Source: Bradyrhizobium sp. Rc3b (GTDB taxonomy: Bacteria > Pseudomonadota > Alphaproteobacteria > Rhizobiales > Xanthobacteraceae). Taken from it: DNA of 64,000 bases. The first letter of the stretch is position 1, and every line of letters begins with the position of its first letter. Below, piece by piece: positions 25,354 to 34,253 of this stretch. The stretch spans positions 1-64,000 of the forward strand of contig NZ_FOUS01000019.1 of assembly GCF_900114915.1 (NCBI RefSeq), read 5' to 3'. The translations under genes were made by a program, and so were the position numbers. The notes below the pieces were generated by a model, which saw only the letters and a list, made by a program, of their open reading frames with translations, ran no database searches and was not told the origin of the DNA.

Positions 25354-28300
25354 ATGGTGCAGGCCGCGGTTCAATCCGCAAATTCGGTTGATCAGGGTGA
25401 CGACAAGCCGTGGGTCGGGCGTTCAATCGAACGCGTCGAGGATGCCGCGCTGCTCAGCGGTCGCGGCCGCTTCATCGACGATCTCGGCGTCCAGCCCGGC
25501 ACGCTGCATGCGACGATCCTGCGCTCGCCGCACGCCCACGCCGATATTGTTTCGATCGACGTTGAAGCGGCCAGGCGGCTGCCGGGCGTTGCCGCGGTCC
25601 TGACCGGCGAGCAGATCAAGGCGGTCACCACAAGCCTCGTCGTCGGCGTGAAGGCGCCGGTCGAGTGCTGGCCGATCGCGGTCGAGCGTGTGCGCTATGT
25701 CGGCGAACCGGTCGCCGTGATCGTGGCGACTGATCGTGCCCGTGCTGAAGATGCAGCCGAACTCATCAATGTCGCGTATCGCCCGCGAGCGGCCACAGTC
25801 GACCCGCTCGGGGCGATAGCACCGGGTGCACCGGTCCTGCACGACGGTTTTCCCGGCAATCTCGCCAGCGACCGCGCGTTCCGCTACGGCGATCCTGAAA
25901 AAGCGTTTGCGGATGCGCCGCATCGCTTCTCCATCGACATCCGCTATCCCCGCAACTCCTGCACGCCGATCGAGACTTATGGCGTCGTCGCCTCGCATGA
26001 TGCCGGCGAGGATGCCTTTGAGGTTCTCGCGAATTTTCAGGGGCCGTTCAGCATTCACACCGTGATTGCGCGTGCACTGAAGGTGCCGGGCAATCGGCTG
26101 CGGCTGCGCACGCCGCCGGATTCCGGCGGCAGCTTTGGCGTCAAGCAGGGTGTGTTTCCGTACATCGTTCTGATCGCAGCTGCGGCGCGCGTCACGGGCC
26201 GGCCGGTGAAGTGGATCGAGGACCGGCTCGAGCATCTCACCGCGTCGGTGTCAGCGACCAACCGCGCGACGACATTGGCCGCGGCGGTTGCGGCCGACGG
26301 CAAGATTCTCGCGCTCGACTGGGACCAGGTCGAGGATTGCGGCGCGCATCTGCGCGCGCCCGAGCCCGCCACGCTCTACCGCATGCACGGCAACATGACG
26401 GGGGCCTACGACATCGGCCACGTCAGGATCCGCAACCGCGTCGTCGTCACCAACAAGACACCGACCGGCCTCAACCGCGGCTTCGGCGGGCCGCAGGTCT
26501 ATTTCGCGCTGGAACGCCTGGTGCAGCGCATCGCGATCGGGCTCGGTCTCGATCCGCTCGATGTCATCGAGCGCAATCTGATCGAGGCAGGTGCCTTTCC
26601 CTATCGTACCGCAACCGGCGCGTTGCTCGATTCCGGCAACTACCAGGACGCGATCGCGCGCGCGGTCGAGCAGGGCAGGCTTGCGGAACTGAAGGCGCGG
26701 CGCGACGCTGCGCGGGCAGAGGGGCGTCTCTACGGGATCGGTTTCACGGCGGTGGTGGAGCCCAGCGTCTCCAATATGGGTTACATCACAACGGTGCTGA
26801 CTGCCGCCGAGCGCCGCAAGGCCGGGCCGAAGAACGGGGCGCAGGCGACCGCCACTGTCGGCCTCGATCCGGTCGGCAGCGTCACCGTTCACGTCGCCTC
26901 CGTGCCGCAGGGGCAGGGCCATCGCACCGTGCTGTCGCAGGTGGTCGCCGACGTTTTCGGCCTTGAGCCGAAGGATATCCGCGTCAACACCGAGATCGAT
27001 ACCGCCAAGGACGCCTGGTCGATCGCGTCGGGCAACTATGCCAGCCGTTTTGCTGCGGCGGTGGCGGGCACCGCCAAGATCGCGGCCGAGCGCGTCGCCG
27101 GCCGTCTCGCCCGTATTGCTGCCAGCCAACTCAACGTCGAGGCCGCGGACATCGTGTTCGCGAGAGGTTTCGTGACCTCAAAACAAAATCCGGAAAACCG
27201 GATCGCGTTCTCGCGCGTCGCTGCGCTCAGTCATTGGTCGCCGGGCTCGCTGCCTGACGATGCCGGCCAGACCATCCGTGAGACCGTGTTCTGGACACCG
27301 CCGGAGCTGACGCCGCCCGGCGAGGACGACCGCATCAACTCCTCGCTGTGCCATGGCTTCATCTTCGACTTCTGCGGCGTCGAGATCGACCGCATTACTC
27401 TGCAGACGCGGATCGACCGCTACGTCACCATGCACGATTGCGGCACCATCCTGCATCCCGGCATGGTCAATGGCCAGATCCGTGGCGGCTTCGCGCAGGC
27501 GCTCGGTGCCGCGCTCTACGAGGAATATGCCTACGCCGAGGACGGCAGTTTCCTCACGGGAACGCTCGCGGACTATCTGCTGCCGACCACCACCGAGGTG
27601 CCGGAGCCCGAGATCTTCCACATGGAGACGCCATCGCCGTTCACGCCACTCGGCGCGAAAGGCGTCGGCGAAGGCAATTGCATGTCGACGCCGGTGTGCC
27701 TCGCCAATGCGGTTGCGGACGCGCTCGGCGTTGCCGACATCACGTTGCCGCTGGTGCCCGCGCGGCTTGCCGAGCTGGTGCGCGGCGCCGAGCCGCCGCC
27801 TCCCGCGGATGGCGTGGCCGCGGCGCCTGCGCGCGAATCAGATCGGCGGCTTCGCGGCGAAGGGCAGGCCTCGGTGAGGGGGACGCCCGAGCAGGTCTGG
27901 GTCATGCTGCTCGATCCCGCCACGCTCCAATCGATCATTCCCGGCTGCCAGCGCGTCGACAAGATCACCGAGACGCATTTCCGCGCCGACGTCACGCTCG
28001 GCATCGGACCCGTCACCGGGCGCTATCGCGCCGACGTGGAGCTGTTCGATCTCGATCCGCCGCGCGCGGTCACCTTGCGCGGCGGCGCCACCGGCGCGCT
28101 CGGCTTCGGCAGCGCTGAGGGGCGCGTCACGCTCGCGCCCGACGGCAGCGGCGGGACGAAGCTGACCTACAGCTATGACGCCGCGATCGGCGGCAAGATC
28201 GCAAGCATCGGCGGCCGGCTGCTCGACGGCGCGACGCGGGTGATCATCGGCCAGTTCTTCGCCGCGCTGGCCCGCAGGGCCGGCGGTGGTGGTGCGTCGG

Positions 28301-28362
28301 GCGGCTTCTCGCTGTTGGCTCTGCTGGCGAAGGTCGCCGGCCTGTTCGGGGGGCGCCGATGA
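25354..28362 (+). CDS. Molybdenum hydroxylase large subunit fused to a CoxG (SRPBCC) domain
   Basis: 1002 residues. The first about 800 form a xanthine-dehydrogenase-family molybdopterin subunit (VGRSIERVEDAALLSGRGRF; PPDSGGSFGVKQ; TGLNRGFGGPQVYFALERL; a catalytic-glutamate region LGAKGVGEGN). The last about 165 (from GQASVRGTPEQVWVMLLDP) are a CoxG/SRPBCC domain ending in a hydrophobic tail (GGFSLLALLAKVAGLFGG), a likely membrane anchor. The AYRCSFR loop of form I CO dehydrogenase is absent; NRGFGG is there instead, so CO is an unlikely substrate. A hydroxylation of an aromatic ring or acyl-CoA is inferred. It is followed by its FAD and iron-sulfur subunits. Confidence 0.87.
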   Translation: MVQAAVQSANSVDQGDDKPWVGRSIERVEDAALLSGRGRFIDDLGVQPGTLHATILRSPHAHADIVSIDVEAARRLPGVAAVLTGEQIKAVTTSLVVGVKAPVECWPIAVERVRYVGEPVAVIVATDRARAEDAAELINVAYRPRAATVDPLGAIAPGAPVLHDGFPGNLASDRAFRYGDPEKAFADAPHRFSIDIRYPRNSCTPIETYGVVASHDAGEDAFEVLANFQGPFSIHTVIARALKVPGNRLRLRTPPDSGGSFGVKQGVFPYIVLIAAAARVTGRPVKWIEDRLEHLTASVSATNRATTLAAAVAADGKILALDWDQVEDCGAHLRAPEPATLYRMHGNMTGAYDIGHVRIRNRVVVTNKTPTGLNRGFGGPQVYFALERLVQRIAIGLGLDPLDVIERNLIEAGAFPYRTATGALLDSGNYQDAIARAVEQGRLAELKARRDAARAEGRLYGIGFTAVVEPSVSNMGYITTVLTAAERRKAGPKNGAQATATVGLDPVGSVTVHVASVPQGQGHRTVLSQVVADVFGLEPKDIRVNTEIDTAKDAWSIASGNYASRFAAAVAGTAKIAAERVAGRLARIAASQLNVEAADIVFARGFVTSKQNPENRIAFSRVAALSHWSPGSLPDDAGQTIRETVFWTPPELTPPGEDDRINSSLCHGFIFDFCGVEIDRITLQTRIDRYVTMHDCGTILHPGMVNGQIRGGFAQALGAALYEEYAYAEDGSFLTGTLADYLLPTTTEVPEPEIFHMETPSPFTPLGAKGVGEGNCMSTPVCLANAVADALGVADITLPLVPARLAELVRGAEPPPPADGVAAAPARESDRRLRGEGQASVRGTPEQVWVMLLDPATLQSIIPGCQRVDKITETHFRADVTLGIGPVTGRYRADVELFDLDPPRAVTLRGGATGALGFGSAEGRVTLAPDGSGGTKLTYSYDAAIGGKIASIGGRLLDGATRVIIGQFFAALARRAGGGGASGGFSLLALLAKVAGLFGGRR

Positions 28363-29174
28363 AGCCGCCCGCATTTGACTATCTCCGCGCCGAGACCGTC
28401 GGCGAAGTCCTTGACGGGCTGGCGCAACAAGGCGGCGATGCCCGTGTGCTCGCCGGCGGACAGTCACTGATGGCGATGCTCAACATGCGCCTCGCCAAGC
28501 CGAAGCTTCTGATCGACATCATGCGGATCCCGGAGCTCCGCAAGATCGAGCGTAAAACTGATGCCGTCGTCATCGGTGCCGGCGTGCGCCAGGCCGATCT
28601 GCTGGCCTGGCCGGATCTGGCCGAGGCATTGCCGCTGGTGGCGCTGGCGCTGCCCTGCGTCGGTCACATGCAGACCCGCAGCCGCGGCACTATCTGCGGC
28701 TCGCTCGCGCATGCCGATCCCAGCGCCGAGATGCCGCTCGCGCTGGTCGCGCTCGGCGGCGAGGTGCTTTTGCGTAGTGCCAGGCGCCGTCGCCGCGTCG
28801 CGGCCAAGGATTTCTTCGCCGGCATGATGCTGACGGCGCGCAGCGACGACGAGCTGATCGAAGGCATCTCGCTTCCGGTCATCAATGGATCTCGCTTCGC
28901 GTTCCGCGAGGTCGCACGCCGGCACGGCGATTTTGCCATCGTGGCCTGCGCCGCGACGAAGACGCCATCCGGCGTCCGCCTCGCGGTCGGTGGCGTTGCG
29001 GACGTCCCGACCGCGCGGGACTGGCCGCGACTCGAGGGCAGCGCGGTCGACGATGCCCTCAACGCCTTTGCCTACGAGCTCGGCGCCCGCGACGACGTCC
29101 ATGCCACCGCGCGCTATCGCCGCGACCTCGTGCGCATGATCGGCCGCGATCTGATCGGCGAGGTTCTCCGATGA
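28359..29174 (+). CDS. Molybdenum hydroxylase FAD subunit (CoxM/CutM type)
   Basis: 271 residues. FAD-binding blocks are AGGQSLMAMLNMRLA (near residues 30-45) and TRSRGTICGSLAHADPSAE (near residues 105-124). It moves electrons from the iron-sulfur subunit to an acceptor. There is no insertion for an extra 4Fe-4S cluster as in 4-hydroxybenzoyl-CoA reductase, so that enzyme is less likely. The ATG overlaps the stop of the large subunit gene. Confidence 0.9.
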   Translation: MKPPAFDYLRAETVGEVLDGLAQQGGDARVLAGGQSLMAMLNMRLAKPKLLIDIMRIPELRKIERKTDAVVIGAGVRQADLLAWPDLAEALPLVALALPCVGHMQTRSRGTICGSLAHADPSAEMPLALVALGGEVLLRSARRRRRVAAKDFFAGMMLTARSDDELIEGISLPVINGSRFAFREVARRHGDFAIVACAATKTPSGVRLAVGGVADVPTARDWPRLEGSAVDDALNAFAYELGARDDVHATARYRRDLVRMIGRDLIGEVLR

Positions 29175-29689
29175 GCCGTTTCAAATCCGACGCCCGCCAT
29201 CCCATCCACGTCTCGCTGAATGGCGAGCCCGTCGCGGGGGAAGCCGAACCTCGGACGCTGCTGTCCGATTTCCTGCGCCACCGATTGGGCGCCACCGGCA
29301 CCCATGTCGGCTGCGAGCACGGCGTCTGCGGCGCCTGCACGGTCGTCGTCGACGGCATGCTGACCCGTTCCTGCCTCACGCTGGCGGCGCAGGTCGATGG
29401 CTGCGAGATCAGGACGGTTGAAGGGCTTGCACCCGCGGCCGATCGTCTCGGCGTACTGCAACAGGCCTTCCGCCGTCACCACGCGCTCCAATGCGGCTTC
29501 TGCACCGCCGGCATCCTGATGTCGCTCGATCATTATCTCGCCAGGAACCCGGCGCCGACCGAGGCGGAGATTCGCGATCTCCTCAGCGGGCATCTGTGCC
29601 GCTGCACCGGCTACACGCCGATCATCCAGGCGGCCCTCGAAGCCGCCGCCCAGCTCGCTTCATCAAAAAAAGAGACGTCAGATGCTTGA
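29171..29689 (+). CDS. Molybdenum hydroxylase 2Fe-2S subunit (CoxS/CutS type)
   Basis: 172 residues with a plant-type ferredoxin domain (CEHGVCGACTVVVDG) and a C-terminal helical 2Fe-2S domain (CGFCTAGI and CRCTGYTPI). Completes the three-subunit enzyme. The ATG overlaps the stop of the FAD subunit gene, and its own end overlaps the start of the ligase gene by 8 bases. Confidence 0.93.
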   Translation: MSRFKSDARHPIHVSLNGEPVAGEAEPRTLLSDFLRHRLGATGTHVGCEHGVCGACTVVVDGMLTRSCLTLAAQVDGCEIRTVEGLAPAADRLGVLQQAFRRHHALQCGFCTAGILMSLDHYLARNPAPTEAEIRDLLSGHLCRCTGYTPIIQAALEAAAQLASSKKETSDA

Positions 29690-31226
29690 TCTCGCCAGCA
29701 GCTTCATGGCCAGCGCCGCGCGCGATCCGCGCGCCATCGCTCTGGTCGACGGCGATCTCCGCCTGACCTACCGGCAATGGTACGACAAGGTCTCTGCTTT
29801 GGTCGCATCCTTCGGCCGCCTGGGCCTCAAGCCCGGCGACCACGTCGTCACGCTGCTGCAAAACCGCTGGGAGGCCGCGACGCTGCATTGGGCCTGCCAG
29901 TTCGCAGGACTTGTAATCACCCCGATCAACTGGCGAGCCAAGGCCGACGAGCTGGACTTCTGCATCGAGAACGCCGAAGCCCGCGCAGTTTTCTACCAGG
30001 ATGTCTCTGCCGAGGCGGTGCAGGGTTCGGCGCTCGCCGGCCGGGTGCTACGCGTGTCGGTCGATCCGGGCACAGGCGACGCGGTGGGCTTTGCCGATCT
30101 TATCAGGGGCAGCGCGCTCGACGCCGAGCCGTGCGTCGACTCTGATGCCTGGTCCATCATGCTCTACACATCGGGCACAACCTCGCGGCCGAAGGGCGTG
30201 CCGCGGCGTCATCGCGCCGAGCGTGCCGCGGCGATCGCCCATGTCGCGCAAAACCTCTACGGCCGCGGCGAGCGCACGCTCGGCGTGATGCCGCTCTACC
30301 ACACCATGGGCGTCCGCTCGTTGCTCGCGATGTCGCTGATCGGCGGCAGCTTCATCTGCTTGCCGCGCTATGACAGCCGCCAGGCGCTGGAGCTGATCGA
30401 GCGGGAAGGGATCACCAATCTCTATCTGGTGCCGACGCTCTATCACGATCTCGTCCATCACGGGGCCTTTGCCCGGACCGACGTCTCCAGCGTGCGCAAG
30501 CTCGGCTTTGCCGGCGCCTCGATGACGGATGGCCTGCTGAAGAAGCTGAACGAGGCCTTCAGGCCGGAGCTGTTTGTCAATCATTACGGCAGTTCCGAGA
30601 TCTACACCTTCACCATCGATCAGAACGCTACGGCAAAACCCGGCTCGGCGGGCAAGGCCGGGCTGAACCAGCACGTCAAGGTCGTGCGCATCGGCGCGCG
30701 TTCGGTGACGGAGCTTGCCGCGGTGGGCGAGGAGGGTGAGATCATCGCCACGCTCGCGGGCGACGAAGCCTTTGACGGCTACTGGCGCCGCCCCGAGGCC
30801 GACGCCAAGTCGCTGCGCGAGGGCTGGTATTTCACCGGCGACACCGGCTTTATCGATCCGGACGGCGACCTGTTCGTCACGGGCCGCGTCGACGACATGA
30901 TCATCACCGGCGGCGAGAACGTCTCGCCGGTCGAGATCGAGAGCTGCCTGTCGCTGCACCCGGCCGTCGACGAGGTCGCGGTGGTTGGCGTCGCCGACGA
31001 AAAATGGGGCAAGGTCGTCGCCGCCTTCGTCAAGCGCAATCGCAACGTTTCCGAGATCGAGCTGGAGAAGTTCTGCCGCACCTCGGGCCTCGCCAATTTC
31101 AAGCGGCCGCGCCGCTACGTCTTCGTCGACGCGATTCCGAAATCGCCGGTCGGCAAGCTGCTGCGGCGCCTGCTCGTCGCCGGAGAATACGAGACCGAGC
31201 GCCGGCCGCCATCGGACGGCGCTTGA
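29682..31226 (+). CDS. AMP-dependent acyl-CoA ligase
   Basis: 514 residues of the adenylate-forming family. The phosphate loop is MLYTSGTTSRPKG; other motifs are YGSSEIY, YFTGDTGFIDPDGD and GRVDDMIITGGENVSP; the catalytic lysine is in SPVGKLLRR. It activates a carboxylic acid as a CoA thioester. Translational overlap with the molybdenum hydroxylase and a following enoyl-CoA hydratase suggests that an aromatic or alicyclic acid is degraded as its CoA ester. Benzoate, hydroxybenzoate or a related acid are all possible. Confidence 0.87.
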   Translation: MLDLASSFMASAARDPRAIALVDGDLRLTYRQWYDKVSALVASFGRLGLKPGDHVVTLLQNRWEAATLHWACQFAGLVITPINWRAKADELDFCIENAEARAVFYQDVSAEAVQGSALAGRVLRVSVDPGTGDAVGFADLIRGSALDAEPCVDSDAWSIMLYTSGTTSRPKGVPRRHRAERAAAIAHVAQNLYGRGERTLGVMPLYHTMGVRSLLAMSLIGGSFICLPRYDSRQALELIEREGITNLYLVPTLYHDLVHHGAFARTDVSSVRKLGFAGASMTDGLLKKLNEAFRPELFVNHYGSSEIYTFTIDQNATAKPGSAGKAGLNQHVKVVRIGARSVTELAAVGEEGEIIATLAGDEAFDGYWRRPEADAKSLREGWYFTGDTGFIDPDGDLFVTGRVDDMIITGGENVSPVEIESCLSLHPAVDEVAVVGVADEKWGKVVAAFVKRNRNVSEIELEKFCRTSGLANFKRPRRYVFVDAIPKSPVGKLLRRLLVAGEYETERRPPSDGA

Positions 31227-31255
31227 TCGTCACGCATCAACAGAAGGAAGCGAAA

Positions 31256-32062
31256 ATGCCGTCACCCTATACTTTTGCCGATCCTCGGCTCGCCAAGCTC
31301 GATGGGTTCAAAGTCGAGATCGATGAGGCGCATGAGCGCGCGGACATCATCCTGGGACGTCCGCCCTACAACGTCGTGGCGATGCCGCAGCGCGACCAGC
31401 TCCGGCTGACCTTCGAGACTCTCGACGAGGATCCGCGCGTGCGCATCATCGTGCTGCGCGGAGAGGGCGAGCATTTCTCGAGCGGCGGCAATATCGGAGG
31501 CTTCATGGAAGCGAGCCCCGAGCACGTCTCCAAGCTCGCCTGGAACATCGCCGCGCCGGCGCGTTGCGCCAAGCCTGTCATCGTCGCCAATCGCGGCTAT
31601 TGCTTCGGCGTTGGCTTCGAGCTGTCGCTGGCCTGCGACTTCCGTATCGCCTCGGAGACCACGCAGTACGCGCTGCCCGAGCAGAAGCTCGGACAGATCC
31701 CGGGCTCCGGCGGGTCGGCGCGGCTGCAGAAGATGGTCGGCATCACCCGCACCAAGGACATCGTGATGCGCTCCAAGCGCATCTCGGCGAAGCAGGCGCT
31801 GGAGTGGGGCATCGCCACCGAATGCGTGCCCGATTCCGAACTGGAGAAGGCGACCGACAAGCTCGTCGACGAGCTCCGCAGCTTCTCGCCGCTGGCGCAG
31901 CGCACCGCCAAGAAACTCCTGAACGACACCGAGGATTCGACGCTCGCCATCGCCATCGAGCTCGAAGGCCATTGCTACAGCCGTCTGCGCCAGTCGGAAG
32001 ATTTCAGGGAAGGCGTCGAGGCCTTCAACGCCAAGCGTCCGCCGAAATTCGCCGGTCGCTGA
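31256..32062 (+). CDS. Enoyl-CoA hydratase/isomerase family protein
   Basis: 268 residues of the crotonase fold. Oxyanion-hole blocks are SSGGNIGGFM and NRGYCFGVGFELSLACD. The usual catalytic glutamate pair is partly present (LPEQKLGQIPGSGGSARL). It probably hydrates or opens the CoA ester made by the ligase. The start is supported by AGAAGGAAGCG upstream. The transporter gene of the cluster follows. Confidence 0.88.
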   Translation: MPSPYTFADPRLAKLDGFKVEIDEAHERADIILGRPPYNVVAMPQRDQLRLTFETLDEDPRVRIIVLRGEGEHFSSGGNIGGFMEASPEHVSKLAWNIAAPARCAKPVIVANRGYCFGVGFELSLACDFRIASETTQYALPEQKLGQIPGSGGSARLQKMVGITRTKDIVMRSKRISAKQALEWGIATECVPDSELEKATDKLVDELRSFSPLAQRTAKKLLNDTEDSTLAIAIELEGHCYSRLRQSEDFREGVEAFNAKRPPKFAGR

Positions 32063-32138
32063 TACGCGACGCAACAAGCTGCCGCGGTTCGCAATGGCGC
32101 GGATCGCGGCCCTATTCAAACGGGGAGGGTAAAACAAA

Positions 32139-33470
32139 ATGGCTGAGATGGATATGCCGGTCGCCGGTGCACGGGCATCGACGGATAACAAGCAGATGGT
32201 CAATGCGATCATCGCATCAGTGCTCGGATGGGCACTCGACCTGTTCGATTTGTTCATTCTGCTCTATGTGGCGCCGGTGGTTGGCGCGCTGTTCTTCCCG
32301 TCGAGCAATGCGGCGCTGTCGCTCGCCGCGGTCTACGGTTCGTTCGCCGTTACGCTGCTGATGCGACCGCTCGGTTCGGCGGTGTTCGGGCACTACGCCG
32401 ACGTGCACGGCCGCAAGCAGGCGATGCTGATCGCCATCATCGGCGTCGGCATCAGCACGGCCGCGTTCGGCTTGCTGCCGACCATTGCGCAGGTCGGCGT
32501 GATCGCTCCCATCGTATTCCTGATCCTACGCCTGGTGCAGGGCGTGTTCGTCGGTGGTGTCGTAGCCTCGACCCACACGATCGGTACGGAATCGGTGCCG
32601 CCGCATTGGCGCGGCGCGATGTCGGGCCTGGTCGGCGGCGGCGGCGCCGGCATTGGCGCGCTGCTGGCGTCCTTCATCTTCCTGATCACGTCCTCGGTAT
32701 TCCCCGGAGATGCCTTTGCCGTCTGGGGCTGGCGCTTCATGTTCTTCTCGGGTCTGCTGAGCTCGCTGCTCGGCTGGTTCATCTTCCGTAATCTTGAAGA
32801 ATCTCCCTACTTCAAGGAGCTCAAGCGCCAGCAGGGCAACAAGCAGGCGAAGGTCTCGAAGGCGCCGGTCAAGGACGTATTGTCCCGCGAGTATCGCGGC
32901 GTCCTGCTGATCAACCTGCTCATTACCTTCGGCGGCGGCGCCGGGTATTATCTGACCTCGGGGTACCTGCCGAGCTTCCTGAAAGTCATCAACGCGGTTC
33001 CGAACCAGATCTCTTCGCTGATCCTGATGGGCGCCAGCGTCTCGGCGTTCTTCGCCGCGGTGCTGGTCGGCGCGCTGAGCGATCTCATCGGCCGCAAGAA
33101 GACGTTCCTGCTGATCGGGGTCCTGGCGGCGGTGCTGTTGCCGCTGTGCTATCTGAACCTCGCCGCGACCAAGGACACCACGCAGATCACGCTTCTTGCG
33201 CTTGCCATCGCGTTCATCGGCAATGCCGGCTATGCGCCGGTGCTGATCTTCCTGAACGAGCGTTTCCCCACGGCGCTCCGCGCCAGCGGCACCGGCCTGT
33301 CATGGAACATCGGCTTTGCGCTGGGCGGTATGATGCCGACGTTCGTTTCGCTGGTAAGCGGCAGCCCCGCGGAGATTCCGATGTCGCTGGCCTCCTTCGC
33401 AGTCGGCGTGTTCGTGATCTATTTGATCGGCGCGATCGTGATCCCCGAAACCAAGGGCAACTTCCGCTGA
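32139..33470 (+). CDS. MFS transporter, aromatic/organic acid type
   Basis: 443 residues with about 12 membrane segments and the MFS signatures GHYADVHGRKQAML and GALSDLIGRKKTF. It resembles proton symporters for aromatic and organic acids (AAHS/MHS group). It ends the catabolic cluster and probably imports its substrate. The ribosome binding site GGGGAGGG lies before the ATG. A hairpin follows its stop. Confidence 0.86.
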   Translation: MAEMDMPVAGARASTDNKQMVNAIIASVLGWALDLFDLFILLYVAPVVGALFFPSSNAALSLAAVYGSFAVTLLMRPLGSAVFGHYADVHGRKQAMLIAIIGVGISTAAFGLLPTIAQVGVIAPIVFLILRLVQGVFVGGVVASTHTIGTESVPPHWRGAMSGLVGGGGAGIGALLASFIFLITSSVFPGDAFAVWGWRFMFFSGLLSSLLGWFIFRNLEESPYFKELKRQQGNKQAKVSKAPVKDVLSREYRGVLLINLLITFGGGAGYYLTSGYLPSFLKVINAVPNQISSLILMGASVSAFFAAVLVGALSDLIGRKKTFLLIGVLAAVLLPLCYLNLAATKDTTQITLLALAIAFIGNAGYAPVLIFLNERFPTALRASGTGLSWNIGFALGGMMPTFVSLVSGSPAEIPMSLASFAVGVFVIYLIGAIVIPETKGNFR

Positions 33471-33478
33471 GCTGGATC

Positions 33479-33504
33479 GGCGCGGCTGCACCTGCGGCCG
33501 CGCC
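33479..33504. terminator. Bidirectional hairpin between convergent genes
   Basis: Stem GGCGCGGC/GCCGCGCC of eight base pairs with a 10-base loop lies between the MFS stop and the SDR stop, which face each other. No T run follows, so a factor-dependent or shared terminator is likely. Confidence 0.5.
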
Positions 33505-33509
33505 AGCCA

Positions 33510-34244
33510 CTACCCCGCAAGAAACCCGCCATCCACCGCGACCACCGTTCCGGTCGCGTATTGCGAGGCCGGCATGCAGAGGAAGGCGACGGCACCGGCG
33601 ATGTCCTCGGGCTGGCCCCAGCGCTTGAACGCGGTGCGGTCGGCGATGCGCTGATAATGGGCGCGGTCGGTGCGGCCGGCTGCATTGATCGCGGTTTCGA
33701 CATAGCCGGGCGCAACGGCGTTGACGCGGATGCCGTCTTCGGCCCACGCCAGGGCCAGCGCCTTGGTCAGCATCACGACGCCGCCCTTGCTGGCGCAATA
33801 GGCAGGAATCCGCGGCAGAGCCAGAGTTGCATTCATCGAGGCGATGTTGACGATCGATCCTTTCATCTTCGCCAGCTGCGAGCGGAACGCCATGCAGGTC
33901 CGGAACGTGCCCGTGAGATTGACGTCGAGCACTTTCATGAAGGTCTCGATTTCGTATTCCTTGTCCCGCGCCAGGATGCCGGCACAATTGATCAACGCGT
34001 CGACGCGTTGGTGCTGCCCGGCGAGTGACCCGACGGCTTCATCGCTCGTGACATCGAGCGTCGTGAGCGCAAGTCCGGCGCGCGGCTTGAGCAGGGAGCG
34101 TGCGAGATCGGCGTCATTGACGCCTGTGGCGGTCACCGTCGCCCCGAGGTCGCAGAACTGGTTGCTGATCGCGGCGCCGATGTCGCCGGCGCCACCGATC
34201 ACGACGGCATGAAAGCCGGGGGTGAGAGAAAAGCTGGCACTCAT
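33510..34244 (-). CDS. SDR-family dehydrogenase of the second sugar cluster
   Basis: 244 residues of the classical short-chain dehydrogenase fold. The cofactor motif is GGAGDIGAAI, with NCAG near residue 87 and the catalytic Tyr-x3-Lys in YCASKGG. It follows the LacI gene in the same leftward direction with a 10-base gap, so it belongs to the same regulon as the importer across the divergent promoter. Sugar, sugar-acid or polyol oxidation is likely. Confidence 0.88.
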   Translation of the reverse strand: MSASFSLTPGFHAVVIGGAGDIGAAISNQFCDLGATVTATGVNDADLARSLLKPRAGLALTTLDVTSDEAVGSLAGQHQRVDALINCAGILARDKEYEIETFMKVLDVNLTGTFRTCMAFRSQLAKMKGSIVNIASMNATLALPRIPAYCASKGGVVMLTKALALAWAEDGIRVNAVAPGYVETAINAAGRTDRAHYQRIADRTAFKRWGQPEDIAGAVAFLCMPASQYATGTVVAVDGGFLAG

Positions 34245-34253
34245 CGGGGGATC

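Noticed and set aside
28359..29174. 4-hydroxybenzoyl-CoA reductase
   Set aside because: The FAD subunit has no extra cysteine-rich insertion for a 4Fe-4S cluster.
25354..29689. Aerobic CO dehydrogenase (coxMSL)
   Set aside because: The large subunit lacks the form I loop AYRCSFR and has NRGFGG; neighbours are aromatic-type genes.
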